From Crossiella equi (GTDB taxonomy: Bacteria > Actinomycetota > Actinomycetes > Mycobacteriales > Pseudonocardiaceae), in NCBI RefSeq assembly GCF_017876755.1, contig NZ_JAGIOO010000001.1, forward strand, positions 868,001 to 932,000: a DNA stretch of 64,000 bases, given 5' to 3'. Below, piece by piece: positions 24,631 through 36,500 of this stretch. The notes under the pieces were generated by a model. It did no database searches and was not told where the DNA came from. It saw nothing but the letters and a program-made list of their open reading frames with translations. Every line of letters begins with the position of its first letter. Positions within the stretch are counted from its first letter, which is position 1. A program made the position numbers and the translations under genes.

Positions 24631-24676
24631 GGTTTCGTGACCTGACGCACGCCGGGGGTCGCCAGGTCACGAAACC
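24631..24676. repeat. 14-bp perfect inverted repeat
   Basis: GGTTTCGTGACCTG (24631-24644) and CAGGTCACGAAACC (24663-24676) are perfect inverted copies 18 bp apart. The size and spacing fit either a strong hairpin or a large regulator site. Confidence 0.8.
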
Positions 24677-24708
24677 GATAAGAATTCCGACCACTTTCTC
24701 CCGCCGGT

Positions 24709-24724
24709 CCTGGTCCGGACCAGG
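24709..24724. repeat. 16-bp perfect palindrome
   Basis: CCTGGTCCGGACCAGG is a perfect palindrome, 133 bp before the histidine-kinase start; it contains the GGACCAGG half also seen near 24541-24548 as GGTCAGGACC-like sequence. Confidence 0.7.
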
Positions 24725-24770
24725 TGCCCACGAGGGCAGCCGAATGCGACCAAAGGCGCACAGCGGAGAC

Positions 24771-24786
24771 CGAACGACAACGTTCG
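24771..24786. repeat. Short dyad CGAACG-N4-CGTTCG
   Basis: Perfect 6-bp arms with an ACAA spacer, 71 bp before the histidine-kinase start. Possible regulator site for that gene. Confidence 0.5.
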
Positions 24787-24856
24787 TAGGGACTTGAGGG
24801 GTCCGAAAGGCGTTTCTCCCGCCACGATCCCGCGTTCAGTCAGTACCGTTCTCGGT

Positions 24857-26083
24857 GTGCAGGCACCGTCACGCCAGCCATGGTGGCCTCCGCGCCGGGC
24901 TCAGCCCGTGGACGCGGCGGCCGCGATCGCCCTCTTGGCCCTCGCTCTGCTGCCCCCGCTGCTGGGTTCGCTGTGGTGGCCCGACGTGCCCTACCCGTGG
25001 GCGGGACTGCTGACGCAGGCCGCGGCGAGCCTGCTGGCCCTGCGCCGCTCCCCCGTCACCACACTCCTGCTGACCGGCGCGGCGACGGCCCTGCTGGCGG
25101 CGAACGCGCTGGTCCCGGGCGCGACCCTGCCCCCGCAGCTGGCACTGGCCCCATGGCTTGCGGGCGCCGTGGCGGTCGCGGCGACGATGGGCACGGGCGC
25201 GCTGTGGTGGACACTGGCCGCCTGCTCGGTGGTCCTGTCGGTGCGCCCGTGGCAGCCGGAGCTCGCCGCCCTCACCGCGGGCCTGGTGGTCACCGCCGCC
25301 CCCCTGCTGCTGGGCCGCTACCTGCTCACCCGCCGCAGGCTGCACGAGGCCGAGGCCGAACGCGCCCTCCGGGAAGCCGACGACACCCGCCAGCGCGCGG
25401 CCCAGGCCCGTGCCCAGGAACGCGTCCGCCTGGCAGGCGAGATGCACGACGTCCTGACCCACCGGGTGAGCCTGATGGTCCTCCAGGCGGGCGCCCTCCG
25501 GATGACCGCCCCGGACGACGCGAGCCGCCAGGCCGCAGAGGACCTCCGCGCGGCCGGTTGCCACGCCCTGGACGAGCTCCGCGACCTGGTGGGCGTGCTC
25601 CGCACCCTCCCGGCCAAGGACGTCAACGGCGACGCCCCCGTCGAAGCCCCGGCCACGGCCCTGCCGGACCTCTCGGCCCTGGTCGCCGAGACTGTCTCGG
25701 TGGGCATCGGCGTGGACCTGATCGAGGACGGCAGCCCGGTGCACACCTCCCCGGTCGTCGGCCGCACCGCCTTCCGCATCGTCCAGGAGGCCTTGGCCAA
25801 CGTCCGCAAGCACGCGCCCGGCACCCAGGTGCGCGTGCACGTGCGGTACGGCGCCGACCGCGTGTGGCTGAGCATCCGCAACACCGCCCCGGCCGTCCCC
25901 CAGCCGCTGGCCCCCCGGGCCGTCACCTCCGGCGGCGGGCTGCTCGGGCTGCGGCAGCGCGTGGCGCTGGTGAGCGGGACGATCAACGCCGGGCCGCGGC
26001 CGGACGGCGGGTACTCGGTGGACGCGATCCTGCCCGCGTACATGCCCACGGCCACACCCGACCTGGCCCGGCACGCCCGCTGA
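24857..26083 (+). CDS. Orphan sensor histidine kinase (HisKA_3/DesK-NarL type)
   Basis: 408-aa membrane kinase. Four to six N-terminal helices (about 20-155) without an extracellular sensor domain, a coiled linker (LHEAEAERALREADDTRQRA), the phospho-acceptor in LAGEMHDVLTHRVSLMVLQA (His near 197), and a HATPase domain with N-box RIVQEALANVRKHA and G-box GGGLLGLRQRVALVSG. Such kinases normally pair with a NarL-type regulator in the next gene, but the following gene is on the other strand, so this one is an orphan here. GTG 24857 lies seven bases after a TACCGT -10 box (24844-24849) and has no ribosome site, suggesting a leaderless mRNA. Confidence 0.87.
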   Translation: MQAPSRQPWWPPRRAQPVDAAAAIALLALALLPPLLGSLWWPDVPYPWAGLLTQAAASLLALRRSPVTTLLLTGAATALLAANALVPGATLPPQLALAPWLAGAVAVAATMGTGALWWTLAACSVVLSVRPWQPELAALTAGLVVTAAPLLLGRYLLTRRRLHEAEAERALREADDTRQRAAQARAQERVRLAGEMHDVLTHRVSLMVLQAGALRMTAPDDASRQAAEDLRAAGCHALDELRDLVGVLRTLPAKDVNGDAPVEAPATALPDLSALVAETVSVGIGVDLIEDGSPVHTSPVVGRTAFRIVQEALANVRKHAPGTQVRVHVRYGADRVWLSIRNTAPAVPQPLAPRAVTSGGGLLGLRQRVALVSGTINAGPRPDGGYSVDAILPAYMPTATPDLARHAR

Positions 26084-26097
26084 GCGCCGAGAACGAG

Positions 26098-26133
26098 GAG
26101 GCCGGGCCACCGCCTGCGCGGTGACCCGGCCTC
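26098..26133. terminator. Terminator between converging kinase and dehydrogenase genes
   Basis: GAGGCCGGG (26098-26106) pairs with CCCGGCCTC (26125-26133), continued by CACC/GGTG after a single mismatch, with an 8-nt loop. It sits 15 nt from each converging gene end and can serve both. Confidence 0.85.
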
Positions 26134-26147
26134 GTGGCACTACCGCG

Positions 26148-27632
26148 TCAGCGGATCTCGCTGCGCAGGATCCGGTCGGAACCCGGCCCCTGACCGCCGT
26201 TGCCGTCCGCGTTGGTGGTGCCGATCCACAGCGCGCTGGCGCCCGGGACCTTCACCACCGACCGCAGCCGACCGAAGGTGTTGAACACCGACGTCGTCGC
26301 CCCGGCGCTGGTGCCGTTGAGCTCCACGCGCCACAGCCGCTGCCCGCGCAGGGCGGCGATGTAGGCGGTGTCGTTCACGATGGCCAGGGAGGACGGGGAG
26401 TTCTCCGCGGTCGACCAGGTGCGCTTCGGGTTCTCCATGCCGCCCACGTTGCAGTCGCCCTCACAGGTCGGCCAACCGTAGTTGCGGCCCGGCAGGATGA
26501 GGTTCAGCTCGTCGCGGGAGACGTTGCCCAGCTCCGAGGACCACAGGCGGCCCGCCGAGTCCCAGGCCAGGCCCTGGGCGTTGCGGTGGCCGTAGGAGTA
26601 GACCAGGGAGTTGAACGGGTTGCCCGGGGCCGCGGCGCCGGTCTTGGTGAAGCGGAGGATCTTGCCCGCCGGGCTGCCCAGGTTCTGGGCCAGGCTGGTG
26701 TTCTGGGCGTCCCCGGTAGTGGCGTAGAGGAAGCCGTCCGGGCCGAACTTGAGCTGGCCGCCGTTGTGGAAGCGGCTGGCGGGCAGGTTGTTCACGATGA
26801 CCTGGCGGTTGGACAGCGCCGTGCCGTTGAAGCTCATCTTGACGATGCGGTTGGCCTGCGCGCCGCCGTCGTTGGAGGTGTGGAAGAAGAACACGTCCTG
26901 GTCGGAGGTGCCGTTCCAGGTCGGGGAGACCGCGACGCCCATCAGGCCGCCCTCGCCGCCCGTGGTGGTGCTGTTGGGCACCGTGCCCACCTGGGTCTTG
27001 GAGCCGTTGAGGCCCGCCCGGAAGACGCGGAAGGTGTCGCGTTCGGTGACCAGCGCGGACTGGCCGTCCGGCAGGAAGGACACCGCCCACGGGATGGACC
27101 AGCCGGTGGAGACGGTGGTCGGCGGCTGCGGGTTGCCGCGCGGCGGGGCGGGCGCGGTGTCCACGTCCAGCGCGTCCAGGTTCGGGCCGCCCGCGGCGGT
27201 CGCGCCGGTGGCGCGGATCTTGTTCTCGCCCGCCTGGAGCGGGGCGGTGATCGTCACGGACTGGTAGTTCGTCCAGCCCGTGTTCGGGAAGGCCTGGTCG
27301 TTGCCGACCAGGTTGCCGTTGACCGAGATGTCCACCGGGCGGTTCGCGCCGCTGCCGTTGGCGAAGCGGAAGGCCAACGAGGCGTTGGCCACCGCCGAGG
27401 GCGCGTTCACCGTCCACTCGACGTAGCTGCCCGCCACGTTGTCGTTGTTGACGAAGCCCGTGCCGCTGAACCCGGCGTGGTTGGACTCCACGACCCCCTG
27501 GGAGATGAAAGCGTTTTCCGCTTCGTACCGCACCGGCGCCGCACCTGCGGGCAGTGCGGGTACCACAACTCCGACCGAGAGCGCCGTCGCCAGCACTCCT
27601 GCTCTACGGACGGCCGCCCTGCGTGATCCCAT
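26148..27632 (-). CDS. Secreted PQQ-type sugar dehydrogenase with N-terminal CBM6/35-like domain
   Basis: 494 aa. Sec signal (AAVRRAGVLATALSVGVVVP), a beta-sandwich carbohydrate-binding domain (about 33-160; VRYEAENAFISQGVVE, YVEWTVNAPSA, NLDALDVDT), then a six-bladed soluble glucose-dehydrogenase/Hhip-like propeller (about 170-494; WAVSFLPDGQSALVTERDT, GGEGGLMGVAVSP, RFHNGGQLKFGPDGFLYATT, YSYGHRNAQGLAWD, SELGNVSRDELN). The family oxidises aldoses to lactones using PQQ or acts on oligosaccharides. Located outside the cell, it could oxidise sugars released by the GH enzymes. A LacI-type operator precedes it, identical to the one before the beta-glucoside importer. Confidence 0.87.
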   Translation of the reverse strand: MGSRRAAVRRAGVLATALSVGVVVPALPAGAAPVRYEAENAFISQGVVESNHAGFSGTGFVNNDNVAGSYVEWTVNAPSAVANASLAFRFANGSGANRPVDISVNGNLVGNDQAFPNTGWTNYQSVTITAPLQAGENKIRATGATAAGGPNLDALDVDTAPAPPRGNPQPPTTVSTGWSIPWAVSFLPDGQSALVTERDTFRVFRAGLNGSKTQVGTVPNSTTTGGEGGLMGVAVSPTWNGTSDQDVFFFHTSNDGGAQANRIVKMSFNGTALSNRQVIVNNLPASRFHNGGQLKFGPDGFLYATTGDAQNTSLAQNLGSPAGKILRFTKTGAAAPGNPFNSLVYSYGHRNAQGLAWDSAGRLWSSELGNVSRDELNLILPGRNYGWPTCEGDCNVGGMENPKRTWSTAENSPSSLAIVNDTAYIAALRGQRLWRVELNGTSAGATTSVFNTFGRLRSVVKVPGASALWIGTTNADGNGGQGPGSDRILRSEIR

Positions 27633-27661
27633 GACCCGATCCTCTCCGGAACACTTCTGAC

Positions 27662-27675
27662 GGAAAGCGGTTTCC
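27662..27675. promoter_or_regulatory. LacI-type operator upstream of the PQQ dehydrogenase
   Basis: GGAAAGCGGTTTCC is palindromic apart from the central pair. Its 12-bp core GAAAGCGGTTTC is the exact reverse complement of the site at 35029-35040 before the Opp-type importer, implying one shared repressor. It lies 30 bp before the dehydrogenase start. Confidence 0.72.
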
Positions 27676-27748
27676 CCGTGGCGGCGAGGCGGAGGAACCG
27701 TACCTGCAATGGTGCGGCAGCCGGACCGGCCGCCGCACCCGCCATTCG

Positions 27749-29161
27749 TCAGTTACCTTTTCGTACCTGGCGAATGGTGTCGCGGTACCACAGCGCGCTG
27801 CCCTTCGGCGTGCGCTTCTGGGTGTCGTAGTCCACGCGCACGATGCCGAAGCGCTTGTCGTACCCGTAGGACCACTCGAAGTTGTCCATCAGCGACCACG
27901 CGAAGTAGCCGCGGATGTCGGCACCCTGCTGGCGCGCCAGGGCAACGGCGCCGATGTGGTCGCGGAAGTACTGCGTGCGGCCCTCGTCCTGGACGAACCC
28001 GTCGGCGTCCGGAACGTCCACAAAGGCCGCTCCGTTCTCGGTGATCACCATGGGCAGCCCCGGGTAGTCCTTGCTGATGCGCACCAGCAGCTCGGTGAAC
28101 CGCTCGGGCACGATCTCCCAGCCCATGTCGGTGACCGGCCTGCCCTGCGGCACCACGCGTTCGATCGGGTTGCCGTCGGCGTCGCGGGTGTTGCCGTACT
28201 CGTCGGTGCCGGCGAACACGTGCCCGGAGTAGAAGTTCACGCCCAGCACCTCGATCGGCGTGGAGATGACCTCCAGGTCGCCGTCCCGCACGGGAATGGC
28301 CACCCCGCGCGCGGCCAGGTCGGCCTGCACGTCGGCGGGGTAGCGCCCGCGCCGCAACGGGTCCAGGTAGATGCGCACGCCGAGGCCGTCCGAACGGCGC
28401 GCGGCCTCGCGGTCCTCGAAGGCGTCGCTGGCCGGGGTGTAGGTGCCCATGTTCAGCGTGATGCCGAACTCGTGGCTCTCGTTGCCCGCCGCGCGCATGC
28501 GCCGCGTGGCCAGGCCGTGCCCGAGCAGCAGGTGGTGCACGGCGTGGATGGCGTCGCCGAAGTTCTGGCGGCCGGGTGCCTGGCGGCCGACGTGGTAGCC
28601 GAGCATCGCCGAGCACCACGGCTCGTTCAGTGTGGTCCACTCGCGCACGCGGTCGGAGAGCTTGTCGAAGACCAGCATCGCGTAGTCGGCGAAGCGGTAG
28701 GCGGTGTCGCGCACCGGCCAGCCGCCCGCGTCCTCCAGCTCCTGTGGCAGGTCCCAGTGGTAGAGCGTGACCCAGGGGTTGATCTGCTTGGCCAGCAGCT
28801 CGTCCACCAGGCGGTCGTAGAAGGCCAGGCCCTTGGCGTTCACCGGGCCGGTGCCGCCGGGCTGCACGCGCGGCCAGGACACCGAGAACCGGTAGGTGTC
28901 GACCTCCAGCGAGCGGATCAGCTCCACGTCCTGCGGCATGCGGTGGTAGTGGTCGCAGGCCACGTCACCGTGCTCCATGTTGTGCACCATGCCGGGCGTG
29001 CGGCAGTAGGTGTCCCAGATGGAGGCGGTGCGCCCGTCCTCGAAGGCCGCGCCTTCGATCTGGTACGCCGAGGTGGCCACACCCCAGCGGAAGGACTGCG
29101 GGAGGGTGCTGATGGGGTCCGCGGCGGTGGCGGCGCCCGGATCGGCCGTCGAGGTGTCCAT
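27749..29161 (-). CDS. GH1 beta-glucosidase
   Basis: 470-aa cytoplasmic family 1 glycosidase. SFRWGVATSAYQIEGA at the N-terminus, YRFSVSWPRVQPGG, acid/base Glu in TTLNEPWC (about 180), nucleophile Glu in VITENGAAF (about 370) and the aglycone-site FAWSLMDNFEWSYGY are all intact. It hydrolyses cellobiose or other beta-glucosides inside the cell. It is the last gene of the operon following the Opp-type transporter (38 nt after oppD), so it should process what that transporter imports. Confidence 0.95.
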   Translation of the reverse strand: MDTSTADPGAATAADPISTLPQSFRWGVATSAYQIEGAAFEDGRTASIWDTYCRTPGMVHNMEHGDVACDHYHRMPQDVELIRSLEVDTYRFSVSWPRVQPGGTGPVNAKGLAFYDRLVDELLAKQINPWVTLYHWDLPQELEDAGGWPVRDTAYRFADYAMLVFDKLSDRVREWTTLNEPWCSAMLGYHVGRQAPGRQNFGDAIHAVHHLLLGHGLATRRMRAAGNESHEFGITLNMGTYTPASDAFEDREAARRSDGLGVRIYLDPLRRGRYPADVQADLAARGVAIPVRDGDLEVISTPIEVLGVNFYSGHVFAGTDEYGNTRDADGNPIERVVPQGRPVTDMGWEIVPERFTELLVRISKDYPGLPMVITENGAAFVDVPDADGFVQDEGRTQYFRDHIGAVALARQQGADIRGYFAWSLMDNFEWSYGYDKRFGIVRVDYDTQKRTPKGSALWYRDTIRQVRKGN

Positions 29162-29199
29162 CGCTGTCTCCTTCGTGCGGTTCGGTGTGCCCGGTCAGG

Positions 29200-31190
<1,991 letters not shown>

Positions 31191-31193
31191 CGC

Positions 31194-32170
31194 TCAGCCC
31201 TCCTTGCGGGTGCGCGGGTCCAGGGCCAGGTAGGCCAGGTCGGCGAGCAGGTTGGCCAGCAGCACGGACAGCGTGATCACCAGGAAGATGCCCTGCAGCA
31301 GCGGGTAGTCCTTGGCTCCGACCGCCTGGAAGAGCTGGAAGCCCACACCCGGGTAGGAGAAGACGATCTCCACCAGCAGTGTGCCGCCGACGATGAACCC
31401 GAGTGAGAGCGCCAGGCCGGAGACGTTGGGCAGCACCGCGTTGCGCGCGGCGTAGCTGAAGGCCACCCGCCGCTCGGGCAGGCCCTTGGCGTGCGCGACC
31501 GTCACGTAGTCCTCGGCGGCCACGGTGACCATCATGTTGCGCATGGACAGGATCCACCCGCTCATCGACGAGATCACGATGGTGATCGCGGGCAGCAGGC
31601 TGTGGTGGATCGCGCTGCCGATGAACTCCGCGTCCCAGCCGGGCACCAGGCCCGACTCGAAGCCGCCGGAGGAGGGGAACCAGCCGTCCACGCCCGCGAA
31701 CAGCGTGATCGCGATGAGCCCGAGCCAGAAGTACGGCACCGAGGACAGGAACGTGGTGACGGGCAGGACCAGGTCGGCCAGCGACCCGCGCCGCCAGCCC
31801 GCCAGGATGCCCAGGCCGGTGCCGAGCAGGAAGCTGGTGATCGTGGTGATGCCGACCAGGATCACCGTCCACGGCAGGCTCTGCGAGAGCACGTCCGAGA
31901 CCGGGGTCGGGAAGAAGGTGAACGACAGGCCGAGGTCGCCGGAGAGCAGCTGGCCCCAGTAGTCGAAATACTGCTCGACCAGGCTGGTGTTGTCGTCCAG
32001 GCCGAACAGCACGTACAGCGACTGCACCGCGTCACTGGAGATCGCGCCCTTCTGGCGCGAGATCAGCGAGGTGACCGGGTCACCGGGGATCAGCCGCGGG
32101 ATGAGGAAGTTGATGGTGACGGCGGCCCACGCGGTGAAGGCGTAGAACAGCAGCCGCTGGAGTACGAACT

Positions 32171-32174
<4 letters not shown>
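31194..32174 (-). CDS. Opp/Dpp-type ABC permease (OppB-like)
   Basis: 326-aa permease: [50 protein letters not shown], and EAA-type loop [23 protein letters not shown] 32174 overlaps the stop of the OppF-like gene (GTGA). Forms the membrane channel with OppC. In Thermotoga and archaea, Opp-family transporters carry beta-gluco- and xylo-oligosaccharides; the GH1 gene in this operon suggests the same here. Confidence 0.95.
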
Positions 32175-33262
<1,088 letters not shown>

Positions 33263-33296
33263 GCCCGTGGGTCCTCCTGTCCTTCCCAGGCGCCGC

Positions 33297-34961
33297 TCAG
33301 GAGGCGGGCTTGAGGTGGAGCACGACATCCAGTGCCGTCCGCAGGCTCGGCTGCCCCGCGGCGTAGGGATTGCTGTCATCGGGCCAGCCGACCCAGTTCT
33401 TCGTGCTGTACATGCCGCCCACGTTCGACGCGCCGGTGACCGCGATCGGCTGCTGCTCGACCATGACCTTCTGGAGCGTGTTCAGGGCGGTGGTGCGGAC
33501 CGCGGGGTCCTCGGTGTTGGCGTACTGGCGCAGGGCCGCGGTGGCCTCGGCGTTGCGGAAGCGACCGAAGTTGCCGATGGTCGCACCGGTGCCGATCGGC
33601 TTGTACAGCTCCTCGTCCATGATGTACCGGTAGGTGTCGTACGGCGAGGGGCCGTCCTCGGTCCAGTGCATCACCGCGTCGAAGTTGCCGGACTCCACCG
33701 ACTCGGTCCACGCGTCCTGGTTCGGCTTCTCCACCGTGGCGTTGATGCCGAGCTGGGACACGTTGTCCTTGATGATCTCCAGCGTGGTCACGTAGTCCGA
33801 CCAGCCGCCGGGCACCGCCATGGTGAACTTCACCGGGGCGCCCGCCGGGTCCAGCAGCGTGCTGCCCTGGTAGGTGTAGCCCGCGTCGGTGAGGATCTTC
33901 TTGGCCGCGTCCACGTTCGGCGTCAGGGTCTTGCCCTTGTAGTCCGGCGCGATGAAGGACTCGCCCGCCGGGGTCGGGATGCCGGTGACGCTGTCGACCT
34001 TCGGGTAGAAGTACCCCGCCTCGGCCTGGGTGAAGACGTCGTCCCGGTTGATCACCTGGTTGACCGCCCGGCGCAGCGCGACGTTGTTGAACGGCGCGCG
34101 CTCGGTGTTGAACCACAGGCCGTGCACCGCCAGCGAGCTGGTGGCCCAGGTCTTGTTGTGCTCGGGGTTCTTGGCCGTGTAGACGGTCTTGTAGTTCGGG
34201 ATGAACACGAAGGCCCACTCCGAGGCGCCCGAGGCGAGCGCGGCCGTCTGCGCGTTGTTGTCGTTGTAGGTGGTGTAGCGCAGCTCCTTGACCTTCGGCA
34301 GCTCCTGCCAGTAGCTGTCGCGCACGGTCAGCGTGACCGACTGCGGCGTGAAGGACTTGAGCGTGTACGGGCCGGTACCGACCGGGTTCTTGTTCAGCTC
34401 GGTGGCCGGGTCCTTGACGTTCTCCCAGATGTGCTTGGGCACGACCGCGGCTTCGAGGATCTTCAGCTGGTTGGTGAACTGCGACCTCGGGAAGGTCACC
34501 GTCACCGTGTTCGGGCCCTCGGCCTTGATGTCGCCGTAGGGCACGGCGTGCAGGTTGAAGGCCGGGTACTGCTTGAGCAGGCCGAGGCTGAAGGCGACGT
34601 CCTCGGAGGTCATCGGCTTGCCGTCGGAGAACTTCACGTTCTCCCGCAGCGTCAGCGTGAGCTTGGTGTAGTTGTCCGCCCAGTCGGCCTTGCTGGCCAG
34701 CCAGGGCTTGCCCGGGTCGGTGGGCTTGGCCTTGTTCCGCATGTACAGCGGCTCGTACATCATCCACCGGTAGCCGAGGGAACCGGCCGCGGAGGTCTCC
34801 AGGAACGGGTTGTGGTTCTCGGTCTGCGGCCCGTTGGGGAAACCGATGTTCAACACCCCGCCCGAGTTGCCCCCGGCGCTGCTGTTTCCGCTGCCGCAGG
34901 CGGCGAGGCCCGCGACAAGGATTCCCGCGATGGTCAAGGCCGCGATGCGCTTGACTCGCAT
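33297..34961 (-). CDS. Family 5 solute-binding lipoprotein, probably for beta-gluco-oligosaccharides
   Basis: 554-aa SBP_bac_5 lipoprotein: signal [20 protein letters not shown] with lipobox AAC, then [45 protein letters not shown] and [20 protein letters not shown], the family's marker blocks. ATG 34961 follows AAGGAGG. First gene of the five-gene importer plus GH1 operon. Family 5 proteins bind peptides or oligosaccharides; the GH1 gene, the neighbouring ROK regulator and a LacI-type operator favour sugars. Ligand is inferred. Confidence 0.9.
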   Translation of the reverse strand: MRVKRIAALTIAGILVAGLAACGSGNSSAGGNSGGVLNIGFPNGPQTENHNPFLETSAAGSLGYRWMMYEPLYMRNKAKPTDPGKPWLASKADWADNYTKLTLTLRENVKFSDGKPMTSEDVAFSLGLLKQYPAFNLHAVPYGDIKAEGPNTVTVTFPRSQFTNQLKILEAAVVPKHIWENVKDPATELNKNPVGTGPYTLKSFTPQSVTLTVRDSYWQELPKVKELRYTTYNDNNAQTAALASGASEWAFVFIPNYKTVYTAKNPEHNKTWATSSLAVHGLWFNTERAPFNNVALRRAVNQVINRDDVFTQAEAGYFYPKVDSVTGIPTPAGESFIAPDYKGKTLTPNVDAAKKILTDAGYTYQGSTLLDPAGAPVKFTMAVPGGWSDYVTTLEIIKDNVSQLGINATVEKPNQDAWTESVESGNFDAVMHWTEDGPSPYDTYRYIMDEELYKPIGTGATIGNFGRFRNAEATAALRQYANTEDPAVRTTALNTLQKVMVEQQPIAVTGASNVGGMYSTKNWVGWPDDSNPYAAGQPSLRTALDVVLHLKPAS

Positions 34962-35028
34962 GGATCCTCCTTCGACGTCGATGGCTGTTGAGCCGGGCCC
35001 CACCCGGGCCCCCGCTGGCGACTTCTGA

Positions 35029-35040
35029 GAAACCGCTTTC
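35029..35040. promoter_or_regulatory. LacI-type operator of the Opp-GH1 operon
   Basis: GAAACCGCTTTC, the same 12-bp site (reverse complement) as at 27663-27674, 68 bp before the binding-protein start. The site is a near-palindrome typical of LacI/GalR repressors. Confidence 0.72.
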
Positions 35041-35111
35041 GGGGTCAGCTCGTGCGAGGCAGTCAACCGGCCACACCCGGCCACGTCAATAACAAGAACG
35101 TAACGTATCCC

Positions 35112-35126
35112 GGCTAAATTTAAGCC
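35112..35126. promoter_or_regulatory. AT-rich 15-bp dyad, candidate ROK operator
   Basis: GGCTAAATTTAAGCC is a near-perfect dyad (GGCT-AA-TT-AGCC) of very low GC content in this genome, placed in the 303-bp space between the importer operon and the divergent ROK gene. ROK repressors favour such AT-rich sites. Apart from this and the LacI-type site the interval shows no gene. Confidence 0.5.
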
Positions 35127-35264
35127 ATGAAGTAACCATGACGGCGTGGCGGGAACATGAAGGTCCCCCGTTGCACCAGACTGGGGCGATACTTCGTCAC
35201 ACACTTAGTTCACGGCGTGATGAATGGGTCACGCGCCAGGCGATGCCCGGGGAGGCTGGCCGAG

Positions 35265-36494
35265 ATGACGGTACGACGGTCGACGGTGCGCGACCTGCGG
35301 CGGAGCAACCGGTCCATGCTGCTGGCCAAGCTCTTCTTCGACGGACCGCTGAGCCGGCAGGAGCTGAGCCAGCAGACAGGACTGTCCGCCGCCACGGTCA
35401 GCAACGTGACCGCGGAGCTGGCCGAGGAGCGCCTCATCGTGGAGGCCGGGCTCGTGGAGTCCGATGGTGGCCGCCCGAGGGTACTGCTCCGAGTGGATCC
35501 GCGGTACGGCCACGTGGTGGGCATCGACGTCGGTGAGACCGGGGTAAAGGTCGAGCTCTTCGACCTGGCCATGACCCGGCTGGCCGCGGTGGACCACCCC
35601 CTGCCCTCCTCGCGGCCGAAACCCGCCGCTGTTGTCACCCAGGTGGCGGCTGGCGTGCGCGAGGTGCTGGCCGAGGCCGGGGTCGAGGCGCGCACCGTGC
35701 TCGGGGTCGGCATCGGCGTGCCGGGCACGGTCGAGCAGGGCCGGGTGGTGCGGGTGCACGCCCAGACCATCGGCTGGGACGGCGTGGAGCTGGCGAGCCT
35801 GTTGCGCGCCAAGGGCATCGACCTGCCGCTGTTCATCGAGAACGGCGCCAAGACCCAGGGCCAGGCCGAGCTGTGGTTCGGCGCGGGCAAGGGCGCCACG
35901 CACGCGGTGATCGCCCTGCTGGGCTCGGGCGTGGGCGCGGCGGTGATCGCCGACGGCGTGACCTACCGCGGCTCGACCTCCAGCGCGGGCGAGTGGGGCC
36001 ACACCACGATCGTCTACAACGGGCTCGAATGCCGTTGCGGCGCACGGGGTTGTCTGGAGGCCTACGTGGGCGCCGAGGCGATCCTGGAGCGCTACCGCAA
36101 GGCCAGGGGCGGCCGCGCGGTGCCCGGCGAGGACGAGCAGAGCAGTCTGGCCGCCCTGCTCGCCGCCGCCGAGCAGTCCCGCAGCGCCGCCAAGGTCCTG
36201 GACGAGACCGCGGGCTACCTGGGCGCGGGCATCGCCAACCTGGTCAACCTGTTCAACCCGCAGCGCATCGTCCTGGGTGGCTGGGCGGGGCTGGCCCTGG
36301 GCCGGCGGCTGCTGCCGCGCATCACCGAGGTCACCGCCGCGCACGCGCTGCGCCACCCGTACGGACAGACCACGATCGCGGTCGGCCAGCTGGGCGCGGA
36401 CGCGGTGGCGGTCGGCGCCGCGACGCTGCCGGTGGCGGCGCTGCTGGAGCACGGCGGTGATCCCCGGATCGTCGCGGACGGCGACGCGGCCTAG
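35265..36494 (+). CDS. ROK-family transcriptional regulator
   Basis: 409 aa. N-terminal winged helix (LLAKLFFDGPLSRQELSQQT, GLSAATVSNVTAELAEERLI) followed by the ROK sugar-kinase fold (VVGIDVGETGVKVELFDLAM, VGIGVPGTVEQGRVV, LFIENGAKTQGQAELW, GSGVGAAVIADG) with the zinc motif CRCGARGCLEAY. ATG 35265 follows GGGGAGG and starts at the conserved VRDLRRSNRS; earlier in-frame codons are not conserved. Divergent from the beta-glucoside importer, so it probably controls it by sensing the imported sugar or its phosphate. Confidence 0.92.
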   Translation: MTVRRSTVRDLRRSNRSMLLAKLFFDGPLSRQELSQQTGLSAATVSNVTAELAEERLIVEAGLVESDGGRPRVLLRVDPRYGHVVGIDVGETGVKVELFDLAMTRLAAVDHPLPSSRPKPAAVVTQVAAGVREVLAEAGVEARTVLGVGIGVPGTVEQGRVVRVHAQTIGWDGVELASLLRAKGIDLPLFIENGAKTQGQAELWFGAGKGATHAVIALLGSGVGAAVIADGVTYRGSTSSAGEWGHTTIVYNGLECRCGARGCLEAYVGAEAILERYRKARGGRAVPGEDEQSSLAALLAAAEQSRSAAKVLDETAGYLGAGIANLVNLFNPQRIVLGGWAGLALGRRLLPRITEVTAAHALRHPYGQTTIAVGQLGADAVAVGAATLPVAALLEHGGDPRIVADGDAA

Positions 36495-36500
36495 CCGTCC

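Larger units (their letters stand above)
24409..24856. other. 448-bp divergent intergenic region rich in inverted repeats
   Basis: No coding sequence is convincing between the winged-helix gene and the histidine kinase. It holds four separate dyads (listed individually) and a direct repeat GGTCCGAAAGG near 24561 and 24800. Base composition is clearly less GC-rich than the genes around it (for example the T-rich stretch at 24527-24540). Confidence 0.7.

Noticed and set aside
36495-36500. Terminator between the converging ROK and M20 genes
   Set aside because: Only six bases separate the stops and no stem is apparent.
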